Counted from the stretch's first letter, positions 43,485-52,590 are shown. The stretch: DNA of 64,000 nucleotides from Polyangiaceae bacterium (GCA_019637295.1 JAHBVX010000001.1:37501-101500), one strand, 5' to 3'. The notes: generated by a model from the sequence alone, not told the origin. Program-made: numbers and translations.

Positions 43485-45248
43485 TCAGCAGCCCGAGTCG
43501 CAGTCGCCGCAGCAGTAGAGATCGCTGGGGCAACACGAGTCGCCCGGGCAACACACGGCGCAATCCTCGGGCGTGCTCGGTGGACACGTGCCGCCGGAAG
43601 GACAACAGCCCGCTGCGCAGGGCTGCTCGTTCGCAGCGCAGCACACCCCCGCGCCGCAAATTGGTCGGTCCTTCGGACAGCAGATGGAGCTGCAGTCGAT
43701 CGGGAAGTCCGGATCCCCGCAGGCGCCGGGTGTGCCCGCGTCGACGCAGTCTTTGGGGCAAGTGCTGGCGCTCTCGCTCGCGGAGCACTTCAGGTCACCG
43801 CAAAACCCGCAGTCGGCCAGGCACGTCGTCAGCTCGCTGGGTGCGCACGTGCCGTCACCGCACTTGGGCGTGCAGTCCTTCGGGCAGCCGAGCGAGGTCT
43901 CCCAGGGTTCGCACGTGCCGTCTCCGCAGGCGCTGCCGCAGTCCTTGGGACAGGTGGCCGCCGATTCCTGGGGCGAGGCGCACTTGCCGTCTCCACAGGC
44001 GCTAGGCGTGCCTTGGCACGCGCCGCCGACGCAGGTCATGCCCGGCGGGCAACAGCCGCCTGCGCACAATACGCCGCAGCCGCCGTCGGGCACCTTGGCG
44101 CACTGTCCGACCAGATTGCAGAAGTGACCCGCGGGACAGCACACGGTGCCGCAAGTCACGGTGGCGCAGGCCTCGCAGCCGGCGACGTCGTCCGAGACCA
44201 TGCACGACTCGGTAGGCGCGCAGCACTGGCCGTAGCAGGTGAGCGTGCCGTTCGGACACATCGAGGGTCCGACACAGTCCTTGTCTGGACAGACCCACTT
44301 CACCGGACAGCAGTATCCTCCGCACTTCGCCTCCCCGTCGGGACAGACCTGCGCGCTGGGGTTCACGCAGCGCCCCCACTTGCAGGCTTGTGCGGAAGCA
44401 CAGCACTCGACGCCGCAGCGGAGCTTGCCGGGGCAGCAGGACGTCTCCTGATACGACGCGCACTCCGCGTAGGTGACGTCGTTCGCCTTGACCACGGACA
44501 CGGTCACGCTCGCCGCGAAGGCGATGATCTTGATCGGCGTCGCCACCGCAAAGCCGAGCGTCTTGGCCAGCACTCCCCCGTACCCGACGCCGCAGTCGAG
44601 GCCGAAGGCGGCGAGATCCGCGGCGTGACAGCTCGTGGCGCTGATGCACTCCTTCAGCCCATCGATCGAGCGGACGCACTGCACCGCCGTGAGGCCGTCG
44701 GCGCCGGCCCAACCCGTCACGTCGGCGATGCCTCCAACGGCCGAGAGCCCCAGCTCGAGGCCGAGGCTCTTCAGCGCTTCTTCACCGCAGTTCAACTTGC
44801 AGCAGTCAGCACCGAACTTGCACACGGCGGGGGTGGACTGGGCCGGACCGAGCCCCGGGCTCGAGAGTAAGTAGGTGTTGGACCCCGGCGCAGTCCCGCC
44901 CTCGGCCTCGCGGACCGCCGCGGCGATCTCGGCCAGATAAGGCAAATCCGAGAGACCCTCGAGCAGCCGTGGCAGCTCGGGATCGAGCTTCATTTCGCGG
45001 GCTTCGATGTCCGCCTCCATGACCTCGACCGCTTGTCGCGCGAGCACCGTGTGCTCGGCCGCGAGCAGGCGGGCTTCGAGCCCGCTCTTCAGCGCAGCCG
45101 ACCCTGGACCCCCGCTCTGGGCATCTTGGTCGAGACGCCGCAGCGCTTGGTCGATACGCAATAGCGCGACGCGCGCCGCGCTCGGGCTGACGCCCGCTGC
45201 CCCACCGCCGCCGCTGCTCTCGCTCCCGCACGAGGTCGTGTTGCTCAC
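43485..45248 (-). CDS. Cys-rich repeat protein; N-terminus doubtful
   Basis: About 587 residues if GTG 45248 is the start. The N-terminal ~130 residues form helices ('LLRIDQALRRLDQDAQ', 'LLEGLSDLPYLAEI'). A Gly/Ala-rich hydrophobic region lies around 230-290. Then Cys modules run to the end, including four ~20-residue units of the type C-G-D-G-x-C...C-P-x-D-C, and paired-Cys 'CC' modules ('ICCPKDRPICG', 'CCPSGGTCPPS'). Disulfide-rich proteins should be secreted, yet no signal peptide is encoded at this start. The sequence 'TTSCGSES' just inside looks like a mature lipoprotein N-terminus that has lost its signal. See the head-to-head finding at 45220-45260. Confidence 0.72.
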   Translation of the reverse strand: MSNTTSCGSESSGGGGAAGVSPSAARVALLRIDQALRRLDQDAQSGGPGSAALKSGLEARLLAAEHTVLARQAVEVMEADIEAREMKLDPELPRLLEGLSDLPYLAEIAAAVREAEGGTAPGSNTYLLSSPGLGPAQSTPAVCKFGADCCKLNCGEEALKSLGLELGLSAVGGIADVTGWAGADGLTAVQCVRSIDGLKECISATSCHAADLAAFGLDCGVGYGGVLAKTLGFAVATPIKIIAFAASVTVSVVKANDVTYAECASYQETSCCPGKLRCGVECCASAQACKWGRCVNPSAQVCPDGEAKCGGYCCPVKWVCPDKDCVGPSMCPNGTLTCYGQCCAPTESCMVSDDVAGCEACATVTCGTVCCPAGHFCNLVGQCAKVPDGGCGVLCAGGCCPPGMTCVGGACQGTPSACGDGKCASPQESAATCPKDCGSACGDGTCEPWETSLGCPKDCTPKCGDGTCAPSELTTCLADCGFCGDLKCSASESASTCPKDCVDAGTPGACGDPDFPIDCSSICCPKDRPICGAGVCCAANEQPCAAGCCPSGGTCPPSTPEDCAVCCPGDSCCPSDLYCCGDCDSGC

Positions 45249-45987
45249 GGCGTGCGGCTCGTCGGGCTCGGACGCTCCGGGCAAGCCGTCGAGCGCGTGC
45301 ACGCCGGGCGAGTCGCGGTCCTGCCTGGGTCTCGGCTGTCCTGCGCTGCAGATCTGCAGCGCCGACGGCCAGGGCTGGGGCGAGTGCACGTGCGACTGGG
45401 GCGATGGCGGGCTGGGCGGGTTCGGAGGTGGGACCGGTTCGGAGGCGGGCGTCGATGGCTCGGCCGGCATGACATTCGACATGTCCGCCGACTTTCCGGG
45501 CGTCGCCAACCCCAACGGGCCGTGGACGTACGGCTGGGCGCCAACCCTCGGCCTGCCGCTGCTGAGCTACCCGACGCTGGTCACCACGGCCGATGGTCCC
45601 AACTGGCACGACCCCGCGAACAACAACCTGGGAACCCCGTCGGTCTGGAAGAACACCACCGACTCCCTGCCCTACGGCGTGCCCCCAGGGTTCGTGGCGC
45701 TGCATCCCGGTCAGGCGGGTGAGTACTCGGTCGTGCGCTTCACGGCGCCGGTGGCCGGCAGCTACGCTGCCAGCATCCAGTTCCTCAGCGGCGACAGCGG
45801 CGAGACGGAGGGGGTCGTGCGCGTCGACGGGGTCACGGTCTTCTCACAGGTGACGACGGCCAATCCGACCCACGTCGTCCAGCCCACGCCGCTGCCCGTC
45901 GGCGCTACGATCGAAGCGTGGGTTGGCCCGTTCGGTGACGGCGGCTCCGACAACACCCCGGTGGTCCTGGTCATCACCGCCTTGTAG
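45238..45987 (+). CDS. Lipoprotein-like protein with jelly-roll domain; start doubtful
   Basis: About 249 residues if GTG 45238 is the start. It opens 'VLLTACGSSGSD', which is the tail end of a lipoprotein signal but only six residues before the Cys, so the hydrophobic core is missing. A Cys module 'CTPGESRSCLGLGC' and a Gly-rich linker precede a beta-sandwich domain ('GEYSVVRFTAPVAGSYAAS', 'GVVRVDGVTVFSQ') resembling carbohydrate-binding or PEP-type jelly rolls. The frame is open much further upstream (to 45007), but that sequence is antisense to the 43485-45248 gene and not signal-like. The body of the protein is credible; its 5' end is not. Confidence 0.68.
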   Translation: MLLTACGSSGSDAPGKPSSACTPGESRSCLGLGCPALQICSADGQGWGECTCDWGDGGLGGFGGGTGSEAGVDGSAGMTFDMSADFPGVANPNGPWTYGWAPTLGLPLLSYPTLVTTADGPNWHDPANNNLGTPSVWKNTTDSLPYGVPPGFVALHPGQAGEYSVVRFTAPVAGSYAASIQFLSGDSGETEGVVRVDGVTVFSQVTTANPTHVVQPTPLPVGATIEAWVGPFGDGGSDNTPVVLVITAL

Positions 45988-46049
45988 TCGTCACCGCGTC
46001 TGACCGACCTTCGAGGTGAACCCTGCGAGTCCTGTGATACGCTGCCGAC

Positions 46050-48338
46050 ATGCGCGCTCTATGGGCCCTGGGCTTCGCGTCGATGGTGGCGTTCCTGCTC
46101 GTTCCCGGCTGCGGGGGTGATTCGGACGGTGGTGTTGCTGGCAACTGCCTGCCGGGACAGTGCGGGACCGGTGGCGGGGGCACCGGCGGCGCGGATGGCG
46201 GCTCCGGCACGGGTGGAACGGGCGCGACCGGGGCTACGGACGGCGGGGACTGCCCCGCAGCGGCGCAGTGCGGCGCTGTCTGCTGCGCGTCGGGCACGTT
46301 CTGCGCGCTGGGCACCAAGTGCGCGCCGGTGCAGCCGCCGTGCACCACGAACGACGACTGCTGGTTCGACAGCTACTGCGAGAACGGCGAGTGCATTCCC
46401 TATGGCGTGCCGCCGAGCAAGACCAACGATCCGAGCTGCAAGCTCAAGATCGAGATCGACCAGATCGTGCCCGCCGAGCAGTGTCGGTGGACGGCGCCGC
46501 CGGCCGGAGATCCGTTCCCGGACCACGTCCACGTCATGAGCACGCCGGTCGTGGTCGACTTCGATCTCGACGGCGATCCGAACACTCTCAGTCCGTCGAT
46601 CGTGTTCACGACGTTCCCCACACAGGGCAGCTACGGTAGCCCCGGCGTGCTGCGGGTGATCAGCGGCAAGGACTGCTCGCATCAGTTCACGGTGCCGAGC
46701 CCCACGGACGCCACCATGAGCCCCGCGAGCGTCGCCGTGGGTGACATCGACGGCGACGGACGGGCCGAGATCGTCGCGGCCGCCCACGGCGGCGGCCTGC
46801 TCGCCTTCAAGTGGAACCCGGCGACCAGCGCGTTCGAGCGGCTCTGGCGCTCGGGGCCGTGCGCCACGCCGGCGGGGCCGCCCACGAGCGCGGACAACAC
46901 CGGCGGCGGCGATCAGTGGGGCGGCCCGAGCCTGCACGACTTGGACAACGACGGCTCCGCCGAGATCATCTACGGCGCCACGGTGTACGGGGCCAACGGC
47001 TGCATTCGCTCCAATACGCTCGGCTACCCGGCGTACCACAAGGGCTACATCCCGGTGATCGCCGACGTGGACGAGGACGGCAAGATGGAGCTCGTGCTCG
47101 GCAACGGCATCTACGAGTGGAGCGCGACCACCGGCAACTGGGTAGCGGAGAGCTACTACACCGGCAGCGGCGCCGCGGGACAGGTGGCTGTAGCCGACAT
47201 GGGCAACTACCCGCTCACCAGCCTGGGCAACAAGGACGTGGCGGAGGTGGTCGTCATCTCGAGCGGCAACATCCGCGTGCAGACGCTGGAAGGCACGATC
47301 GTCTTCGGTCCCACGCCCATCCCGGGTGGCGGAAGCGGCGGCCCGCCGACCATCGCGGACTTCGACGGCGACGGGAAGCGCGAGTTCGCGAGCGCGGGCG
47401 GGAGTCAGTACGTCGTGTTCGACTTCGACTGTCTGGCCGGCGGCACGGCGGCGGACTGCAACGGTCAGAGCAAGACCGACGGCGTGCTGTGGTCGCAGCC
47501 GTCCAAGGATCAGAGCTCCAACGTCACCGGCTCCAGCGTGTTCGATTTCGATGCGGACGGCTCAGCCGAGGCGGTCTACGCCGACGAGTGCTTCCTCCGC
47601 ATCTACGAGGGCAAGACCGGCAAGGTGCTGTACAGCGCGGCTCGGTCGAGCGGCACGACCTACGAGAACCCCGTGATCGTGGACGTGGACGGCGACTACC
47701 GCACCGAGATCGTCAGCGCGGTGAACGACTACGCGGGCACGCTCGGCTGCCCGGCCACGGATCCGCTCTTCCCGACGGCGCAGTTCGCCGTCAACCGCGG
47801 CATCGTCGTGCTGCGTGACGAGGAAGATCGCTGGGCGGCGTCCCGGCCCGTCTGGAATCAGCACGCCTACGCGGTGACGCACGTGGGCGATCAGGGTCAA
47901 CTGCCCGCCAGCGGGCAGGTGCAGATCAACTGGAAGCAGCCAGGGCTCAACAACTTCCGCCAGAACGTGCAGGGCGATCTCGACGCGCTCGGCGAGCCGG
48001 ATCTCACCGCGGGCGGCGAGGTCGGCTCCGTCAAGTGCACCGGCACCACCGCGACGATCGAGGCGCGGGTCTGTAACCGTGGCACGCTGCCCATGGTCAG
48101 CGGCACCGAGGTCAGCTTCTACAAGAACGCCGAGACCGGCCCGCTGCTGTGCACCGCGCCCATCCCCATCGCGCTTGGCGTGGGCGAGTGCTCGGTGGTG
48201 AGCTGCGAGGCCGAGCTCGGCGGCGAGGTCATCGACGTGTTCGTGAAGGTCGATCCCCAGGGGCTCTCCAAGGAGTGCCACGAGAACAACAACGCCGCGG
48301 TGTACAAGGGCGTCGGCTGCGGTCTGGTTCCGCGCTGA
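46050..48338 (+). CDS. FG-GAP/VCBS-repeat lipoprotein with CARDB-like C-terminus
   Basis: A 762-residue lipoprotein. The signal ends 'FLLVPGC'. A Gly-rich linker and a Cys module ('CGAVCCASGTFCALGTKC') precede a beta-propeller made of repeated F-D-x-D-G-D calcium motifs: 'DFDLDGDP', 'DIDGDGRAEI', 'DLDNDGSAEI', 'DVDEDGKMEL', 'DFDGDGKREF', 'DFDADGSAEA', 'DVDGDYRTEI'. The C-terminal ~110 residues resemble a CARDB/Ig-like domain ('IEARVCNRGTLPMVSG'). It probably binds sugars or proteins at the surface in a calcium-dependent way. TACGCT ends 6 nt before the ATG, the textbook leaderless distance. Confidence 0.88.
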   Translation: MRALWALGFASMVAFLLVPGCGGDSDGGVAGNCLPGQCGTGGGGTGGADGGSGTGGTGATGATDGGDCPAAAQCGAVCCASGTFCALGTKCAPVQPPCTTNDDCWFDSYCENGECIPYGVPPSKTNDPSCKLKIEIDQIVPAEQCRWTAPPAGDPFPDHVHVMSTPVVVDFDLDGDPNTLSPSIVFTTFPTQGSYGSPGVLRVISGKDCSHQFTVPSPTDATMSPASVAVGDIDGDGRAEIVAAAHGGGLLAFKWNPATSAFERLWRSGPCATPAGPPTSADNTGGGDQWGGPSLHDLDNDGSAEIIYGATVYGANGCIRSNTLGYPAYHKGYIPVIADVDEDGKMELVLGNGIYEWSATTGNWVAESYYTGSGAAGQVAVADMGNYPLTSLGNKDVAEVVVISSGNIRVQTLEGTIVFGPTPIPGGGSGGPPTIADFDGDGKREFASAGGSQYVVFDFDCLAGGTAADCNGQSKTDGVLWSQPSKDQSSNVTGSSVFDFDADGSAEAVYADECFLRIYEGKTGKVLYSAARSSGTTYENPVIVDVDGDYRTEIVSAVNDYAGTLGCPATDPLFPTAQFAVNRGIVVLRDEEDRWAASRPVWNQHAYAVTHVGDQGQLPASGQVQINWKQPGLNNFRQNVQGDLDALGEPDLTAGGEVGSVKCTGTTATIEARVCNRGTLPMVSGTEVSFYKNAETGPLLCTAPIPIALGVGECSVVSCEAELGGEVIDVFVKVDPQGLSKECHENNNAAVYKGVGCGLVPR

Positions 48339-48447
48339 GCGCGCAGCTCGGCCCGTCGGCCGAATTTCCCTTGCCGCCGCGCGTCAGAAAGGCGAGCGTG
48401 CGGGTCCTCGCGGCGGCGATCTCGCCGCGCAGCCCCGGAGTTTCCCC

Positions 48448-49662
48448 ATGATTTCGTTCGAGCCTAGCGAGGATCAGCAGCTCATCCTCGGCACCGTCGC
48501 CGACTTCACGCGCGCCTCGGTGGCGCCGCGTGCGCGAGAGGTCGAGGGAGCGCGGGCGGTGTCCGACGACGTACGGCGTGCGGTCGCCGAGATGGGCCTC
48601 GGGGCCGCCCATGTCCCCGAGGCGCTCGGTGGGCAGGGGCTCGGCTTGCTGACGGCGGCGCTCATCAACGAAGAGCTGGGCTTTGGCGACGCGGCCACGT
48701 GCTTTGGGCTCCCTGCCTTCGGCTCGTTCTCGTACGCGGTGCTCGAGCTCGCGAGCGAGGAGCAGGCGCGCGCGCTGCTCGCCCCGCTGTGCGATCCGAG
48801 CCGCGGCGACGCGTTCGCGTCCGTGGCTTGGAGCGAGCGAGCCGTGAACCGAGAGCGCGCCGGCTTCACCACGTTGGCAACCCCCGTCGACGGTGGGTTC
48901 GAGCTGACCGGGCGCAAGTGCTTCGTGCAGAACGTCGAGCTCGCCGAGCGGTTCGTCGTGTTCGCGCAGGTGGAGGCCGAGCGCGGCTGGGACGGCCTCG
49001 GAGCCTTCGTGGTCTCCAAGGGCGACGCCGGGGTGAGCGTGGGTGAGCGTCACCGAACCCTCGGGGTAGACTGCGGCAACTTCGCTGAGCTCGGGCTCGA
49101 GAAGGTGCGGGTGGCCTCGTCCGAGCGACTGATGGGGGGCTCGGACTTCACGCGAGCGACCCTGCGCTTCTTCGCGAAGTACTCGCTGATCGTCGCCGCG
49201 CGGCAGGTGGGGCTCGGGCGAGCGGCGTTCGACGTCGCGCGCGAGTACTGCGACATCCGCAAGGCCTTTGGCAAGCCCATTGGGCACTTCCAGGCGGTGG
49301 CGTTCACGCTCGCGGATCGCCACATGGACGTGGAGAGCGCCCGCGAGATGGTGCGCCGCGCGGCGTGGATGTGGGACGCGGGCAAGGACGACGCCGCGTG
49401 TCTGCTGGCGACCGCCCACGCCGCCGCCCACGCCCACGAGGTGGCCATGCGGGCCGCGGACGACGCGGTGCAGCTGCACGGCGGCGCGGGCTTCATGCGC
49501 GACGTGATCGTCGAGAAGATGATGCGGGACGCCAAGCAGATGTCACTGGTGGGCATGACGCCGGAGCAGCTCGATCAGCTCGCCGCGCGCATCACGACGG
49601 GTCAGCCCCTCGACGCGGGCGCCGTGCTCCCCACCCCCGAGACCCAAGCCATCTTCACCTGA
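48448..49662 (+). CDS. Acyl-CoA dehydrogenase homologue lacking the usual catalytic Glu motif
   Basis: A 404-residue flavoprotein of the acyl-CoA dehydrogenase family. The N-terminal helical domain, the middle beta domain ('TGRKCFVQNVELAERFVVF') and the C-terminal helical domain ('GRAAFDVAREYCDIRKAFGK', 'QLHGGAGFMRD') are present. Where active enzymes have the base in a motif like I-F-E-G-T-x-Q-I, this one reads 'KQMSLVGMTPEQ'. It may be a non-catalytic partner or may use a base elsewhere. A GGAG 8 nt before the ATG is a normal ribosome-binding site. The next gene, 42 bp on, encodes a canonical family member. Confidence 0.87.
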   Translation: MISFEPSEDQQLILGTVADFTRASVAPRAREVEGARAVSDDVRRAVAEMGLGAAHVPEALGGQGLGLLTAALINEELGFGDAATCFGLPAFGSFSYAVLELASEEQARALLAPLCDPSRGDAFASVAWSERAVNRERAGFTTLATPVDGGFELTGRKCFVQNVELAERFVVFAQVEAERGWDGLGAFVVSKGDAGVSVGERHRTLGVDCGNFAELGLEKVRVASSERLMGGSDFTRATLRFFAKYSLIVAARQVGLGRAAFDVAREYCDIRKAFGKPIGHFQAVAFTLADRHMDVESAREMVRRAAWMWDAGKDDAACLLATAHAAAHAHEVAMRAADDAVQLHGGAGFMRDVIVEKMMRDAKQMSLVGMTPEQLDQLAARITTGQPLDAGAVLPTPETQAIFT

Positions 49663-49704
49663 GCCTCAAGCCGAATCGCCGCGTACTGGAAGGACCACCA
49701 AGCC

Positions 49705-50925
49705 ATGTTCGAACTCGAGCTCAACGGCCAACAGCGCATGCTGAAGGACGCCCTGGCGGATCTGGGAAAGAACGTCGTGCGCCCCCAGAGCCTGAGCTGG
49801 GATCGCAAGAAGGACATCGATCCGGAGTTCTTGCGCACCTTCTACGGCATGAGTCAGGCGCTCAAGGGCGACGCGAACCCGATGGAGGACTTCCAGGAGG
49901 GGCCCAAGCACCGTGACACGAGCAAGCCGAGTCAAGCCAACCGCACGGCGGCCATCGGCGCAGAGGAGCTGGCCTGGGCGGACGCGTCGATCATGCTCAG
50001 CTTACCCGGCGCGGGCCTCGGCGGTCCTCCGCTGCGCGGCAGCGGCACCCCGGAGCAGCGCGAGCGCTTCTTCGGCATTTTTCGCGACATGACGGACGAG
50101 CTCAAGTGGGGCGCGTACGGCCTGACCGAGCCGGGCGCGGGCAGCGACGTGGCCGCGATCCGCACCAGCTGTCGCAAGGACGGCGACGCCTACGTGCTGA
50201 ACGGACGCAAGTGCTACATCACCAACGGCGCGCGCGCTTCCTGGGTCGTCATCTTCGCGACCGTGGACGCCTCCCTCGGTCGCGCGGGTCATCGCGCGTT
50301 CGTCGTCGAGCGCGGAACGCCGGGCTTCTCGGTGGGCAAGATCGAAGAGAAGATGGGACTGCGCGCGAACGAGACCGCAGAGCTCGTGCTGGAGGACTGC
50401 CGCGTGCCGGTCGAGAACCTGCTGGGCGGCGAAGAGAAGTACACCTCGAAGGAGGGCTTCATGACTGCCATGAAGACCTTCGACAACACGCGCCCGCTGG
50501 TCGCGGCCATGGCCATTGGCATCGGGCGGGCGGCCTACGAGTACGCGGCGGACTTCGTGAAGGACAACTACGTGCTGTCGCGCCCCATCCCGCGCTACGC
50601 GGCCATCGCCGAGCGCCTGGCGCGGGTTGGGCGTCGCCTGGAGGCCGCGCGCATGCTGACCTGGAAGGCCGTGTGGATGGCCGATCACTACCTACCGAAC
50701 GCCAAGGAGGCCAGCATGAGCAAGGCGCTGGCCGGCCAGGCCGCGATCGCCGCGTGCATCGACGCCATCGAGATCTGCGGCGCCCACGGCACCCTGAGCG
50801 AAGACCACGCGCTGCTCGAGAAGTGGTTTCGCGACATCAAGGTGTACGACATCTTCGAGGGCACCGGGCAGATCCAGCGCATCGTCATCTCCAAGCGGCT
50901 GATCTCCGATCTTCGTGGGTTCTGA
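49705..50925 (+). CDS. Acyl-CoA dehydrogenase
   Basis: A 406-residue FAD enzyme that desaturates acyl-CoA at C2-C3. Seen: 'GAYGLTEPGAGSDVAAIRT', 'LNGRKCYITNGARASWVVIF', and the catalytic-base motif 'IFEGTGQIQRIVISKRL' near the C-terminus. Electrons would go to an electron-transfer flavoprotein. A GGAAGGA lies about 10 nt before the ATG. It is co-directional with the preceding homologue and overlaps or abuts the methyltransferase gene. Substrate unknown. Confidence 0.93.
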   Translation: MFELELNGQQRMLKDALADLGKNVVRPQSLSWDRKKDIDPEFLRTFYGMSQALKGDANPMEDFQEGPKHRDTSKPSQANRTAAIGAEELAWADASIMLSLPGAGLGGPPLRGSGTPEQRERFFGIFRDMTDELKWGAYGLTEPGAGSDVAAIRTSCRKDGDAYVLNGRKCYITNGARASWVVIFATVDASLGRAGHRAFVVERGTPGFSVGKIEEKMGLRANETAELVLEDCRVPVENLLGGEEKYTSKEGFMTAMKTFDNTRPLVAAMAIGIGRAAYEYAADFVKDNYVLSRPIPRYAAIAERLARVGRRLEAARMLTWKAVWMADHYLPNAKEASMSKALAGQAAIAACIDAIEICGAHGTLSEDHALLEKWFRDIKVYDIFEGTGQIQRIVISKRLISDLRGF

Positions 50926-50941
50926 GCCCGCGGTCACGACC

Positions 50942-51670
50942 ATGGAGCGCATGTACTCGGAGCTGGCCGACTACTGGCGGCTGATCTCGCCCGTCCAGGA
51001 GTACGAAGAGGAGGCGGCGCTGTACGCAGCCGTGTTGCGCGAGCACGCGACCGGGCCGCTCCAAACGTTGCTCGAGCTGGGTAGCGGCGGCGGCAACAAC
51101 GCGTCTCACCTCAAGCAGCACTTCGAGCTGACCTTGGTGGACCTGTCCGACGACATGTTGCGACAGTCGCGGCAGCTCAACCCAGAGGTCGCGCATCACT
51201 CGGGCGACATGCGCGCGGTGCGCCTCGGTCGCGAGTTCGACGCGGTCTTCATTCACGACGCCATCGACCACATGCAGACTCGGGATGACCTGGCTCGGGC
51301 CATGACCACGGCCTTCCTGCACTGCCGGTCGGGCGGCGTCGCGCTGCTCGCGCCGGACCACACCCAGGAGCGCTTCGCGCCGAGCACCTCCCACGGCGGC
51401 AGCGACGATGGCGCCCGCGGAGCGCGCTACCTGGAGTGGTCGTGGGATCCGGACCCCGCAGACGAATCCGCCGTGACGGACTACGCCCTCATGGTTCGCG
51501 ACGAGCGCGGGTCGACTCGGGTGCTGCACGACCGCCACGTTCACGGCCTGTTTCCCCGGCAAGTCTGGCTCGACACGCTGGCGGCGGCGGGCTTCGACGC
51601 TCGCGCCAGGGTGTACGAGCACTCGGGGCTGCCGGAGGGTCACGAGCTGTTCATCGGGCTCAAGCCGTGA
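50942..51670 (+). CDS. Class I SAM-dependent methyltransferase
   Basis: A 242-residue Rossmann methyltransferase. Motif I 'LLELGSGGGNNASHL' binds S-adenosylmethionine, 'LTLVDLSDDMLRQSR' is motif II with the acidic residue, and 'DAVFIHDAIDHM' is the post-II region. The GTG at 50915 would overlap the previous gene by 11 bp and ATG 50942 leaves a 16-bp gap; neither has a good ribosome-binding site. Both translations share everything from residue 10 on. The methyl acceptor is unknown. Co-transcription with the dehydrogenases is likely. Confidence 0.88.
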   Translation: MERMYSELADYWRLISPVQEYEEEAALYAAVLREHATGPLQTLLELGSGGGNNASHLKQHFELTLVDLSDDMLRQSRQLNPEVAHHSGDMRAVRLGREFDAVFIHDAIDHMQTRDDLARAMTTAFLHCRSGGVALLAPDHTQERFAPSTSHGGSDDGARGARYLEWSWDPDPADESAVTDYALMVRDERGSTRVLHDRHVHGLFPRQVWLDTLAAAGFDARARVYEHSGLPEGHELFIGLKP

Positions 51671-51701
51671 CCTGAGCGGACGCGACCGTTGACCAGGTTA
51701 C

Positions 51702-51722
51702 ACACCTATAGTACGTATGTGT
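51702..51722. promoter_or_regulatory. Imperfect palindrome, likely VapB operator
   Basis: The arms 'acac.ta' and 'ta.gtgt' are symmetric around a 7-nt centre. The site lies 14 nt upstream of the antitoxin ATG, overlaps a TATAGT and is visibly more A/T-rich than the surroundings. Ribbon-helix-helix antitoxins usually bind such sites to repress their own operon. Confidence 0.5.
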
Positions 51723-51735
51723 ATGGGTATGACTC

Positions 51736-52011
51736 ATGGCTGAGCGCGTCCAGGTGATCCTCAAACCCGAGGAGAAGATCCGGTTGCAGCGCCAGGCCGA
51801 GCGCGAGGGGACCTCGCTCAGCGCGTGGCTGCGACAGGTGGCGCTCGAACGGCTGGCCGAGAGCGCTGAGAGTCGCCGTTTTGGAAGTCGAGCGCAGCTG
51901 CGAGAGTTCTTCGAGCGCTGTGCCGAGCTCGAGCCCGGGGAGGAGCCCGACTGGGAGCTGCAGCGCGACGTGATCCACCAGTCCCGGACATCCGGAGCTA
52001 CCCGTACGTGA
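51736..52011 (+). CDS. Ribbon-helix-helix-type antitoxin
   Basis: A 91-residue protein. Residues 3-37 ('VQVILKPEEKIRLQRQAERE' and 'GTSLSAWLRQVALER') fit a CopG-like ribbon-helix-helix, with a beta-strand then two helices. The C-terminal half ('QLREFFERCAELEPGEEPDW') would wrap the toxin. Its TGA overlaps the toxin GTG by 4 bp, the classic toxin-antitoxin layout. It likely represses the operon through the palindrome at 51702. Confidence 0.85.
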   Translation: MAERVQVILKPEEKIRLQRQAEREGTSLSAWLRQVALERLAESAESRRFGSRAQLREFFERCAELEPGEEPDWELQRDVIHQSRTSGATRT

Positions 52012-52400
52012 TCTTCGTCGACACCAACGTGTTCATGTACGCAGTCGGTCGCGAACACCCGCTCCGTGGGCCTGCCCAACAGTTCTTCGAGCGTGCCATG
52101 AGCAAGGGTGCCCGCGCACGGTTGTGCACGTCGGCCGAGGTCCTCCAGGAGCTGCTTCACGCCTATCTTCCGGTACAGCGCCTGCAGACGCTGGACTCGG
52201 CGCTGCGCCTCGTGGATGGCGCAATCGACGAAGTCTGGCCGATCGAGCCCGAGGACGTGCGCCTCGCGCGCGATCTCGCCGGCGCACATCCGTCGCTGGG
52301 CGCGCGCGACCTGCTGCACGTGGCGTCCTGCACTCGGCGCGATGTGGCGCGCATCAAGACGTACGACCGCGCGCTCGGTGCGGTGATGCCGGCGGAGTGA
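52008..52400 (+). CDS. vapC: PIN-domain toxin (VapC family)
   Basis: A 130-residue PIN ribonuclease. The acidic metal-binding residues are all present: Asp5 ('FVDTNVF'), Glu44 ('TSAEVLQEL'), Asp101 ('GARDLLHVA') and Asp120 ('KTYDRALG'). It should cut RNA, typically tRNA, when the antitoxin is degraded. The start is GTG 52008, overlapping the antitoxin stop. Confidence 0.92.
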   Translation: MIFVDTNVFMYAVGREHPLRGPAQQFFERAMSKGARARLCTSAEVLQELLHAYLPVQRLQTLDSALRLVDGAIDEVWPIEPEDVRLARDLAGAHPSLGARDLLHVASCTRRDVARIKTYDRALGAVMPAE

Positions 52401-52590
52401 CCGCTGCGCGGGGTATCACCGGCGGCGACCAGCGTACGTCGAGCGCGTCGGTCGAACGCGAGAGCAACAGCGAGGGACCGCCGAGCAGGGGCAGCGATGG
52501 GTGACTCGAGTCCGGCTGCAATCGACGTGACCGCGAACCGGCGCCGGTTCCGCGTCGAACCGACCCAAGGTCAGCACGGCTCGGGTTCGG

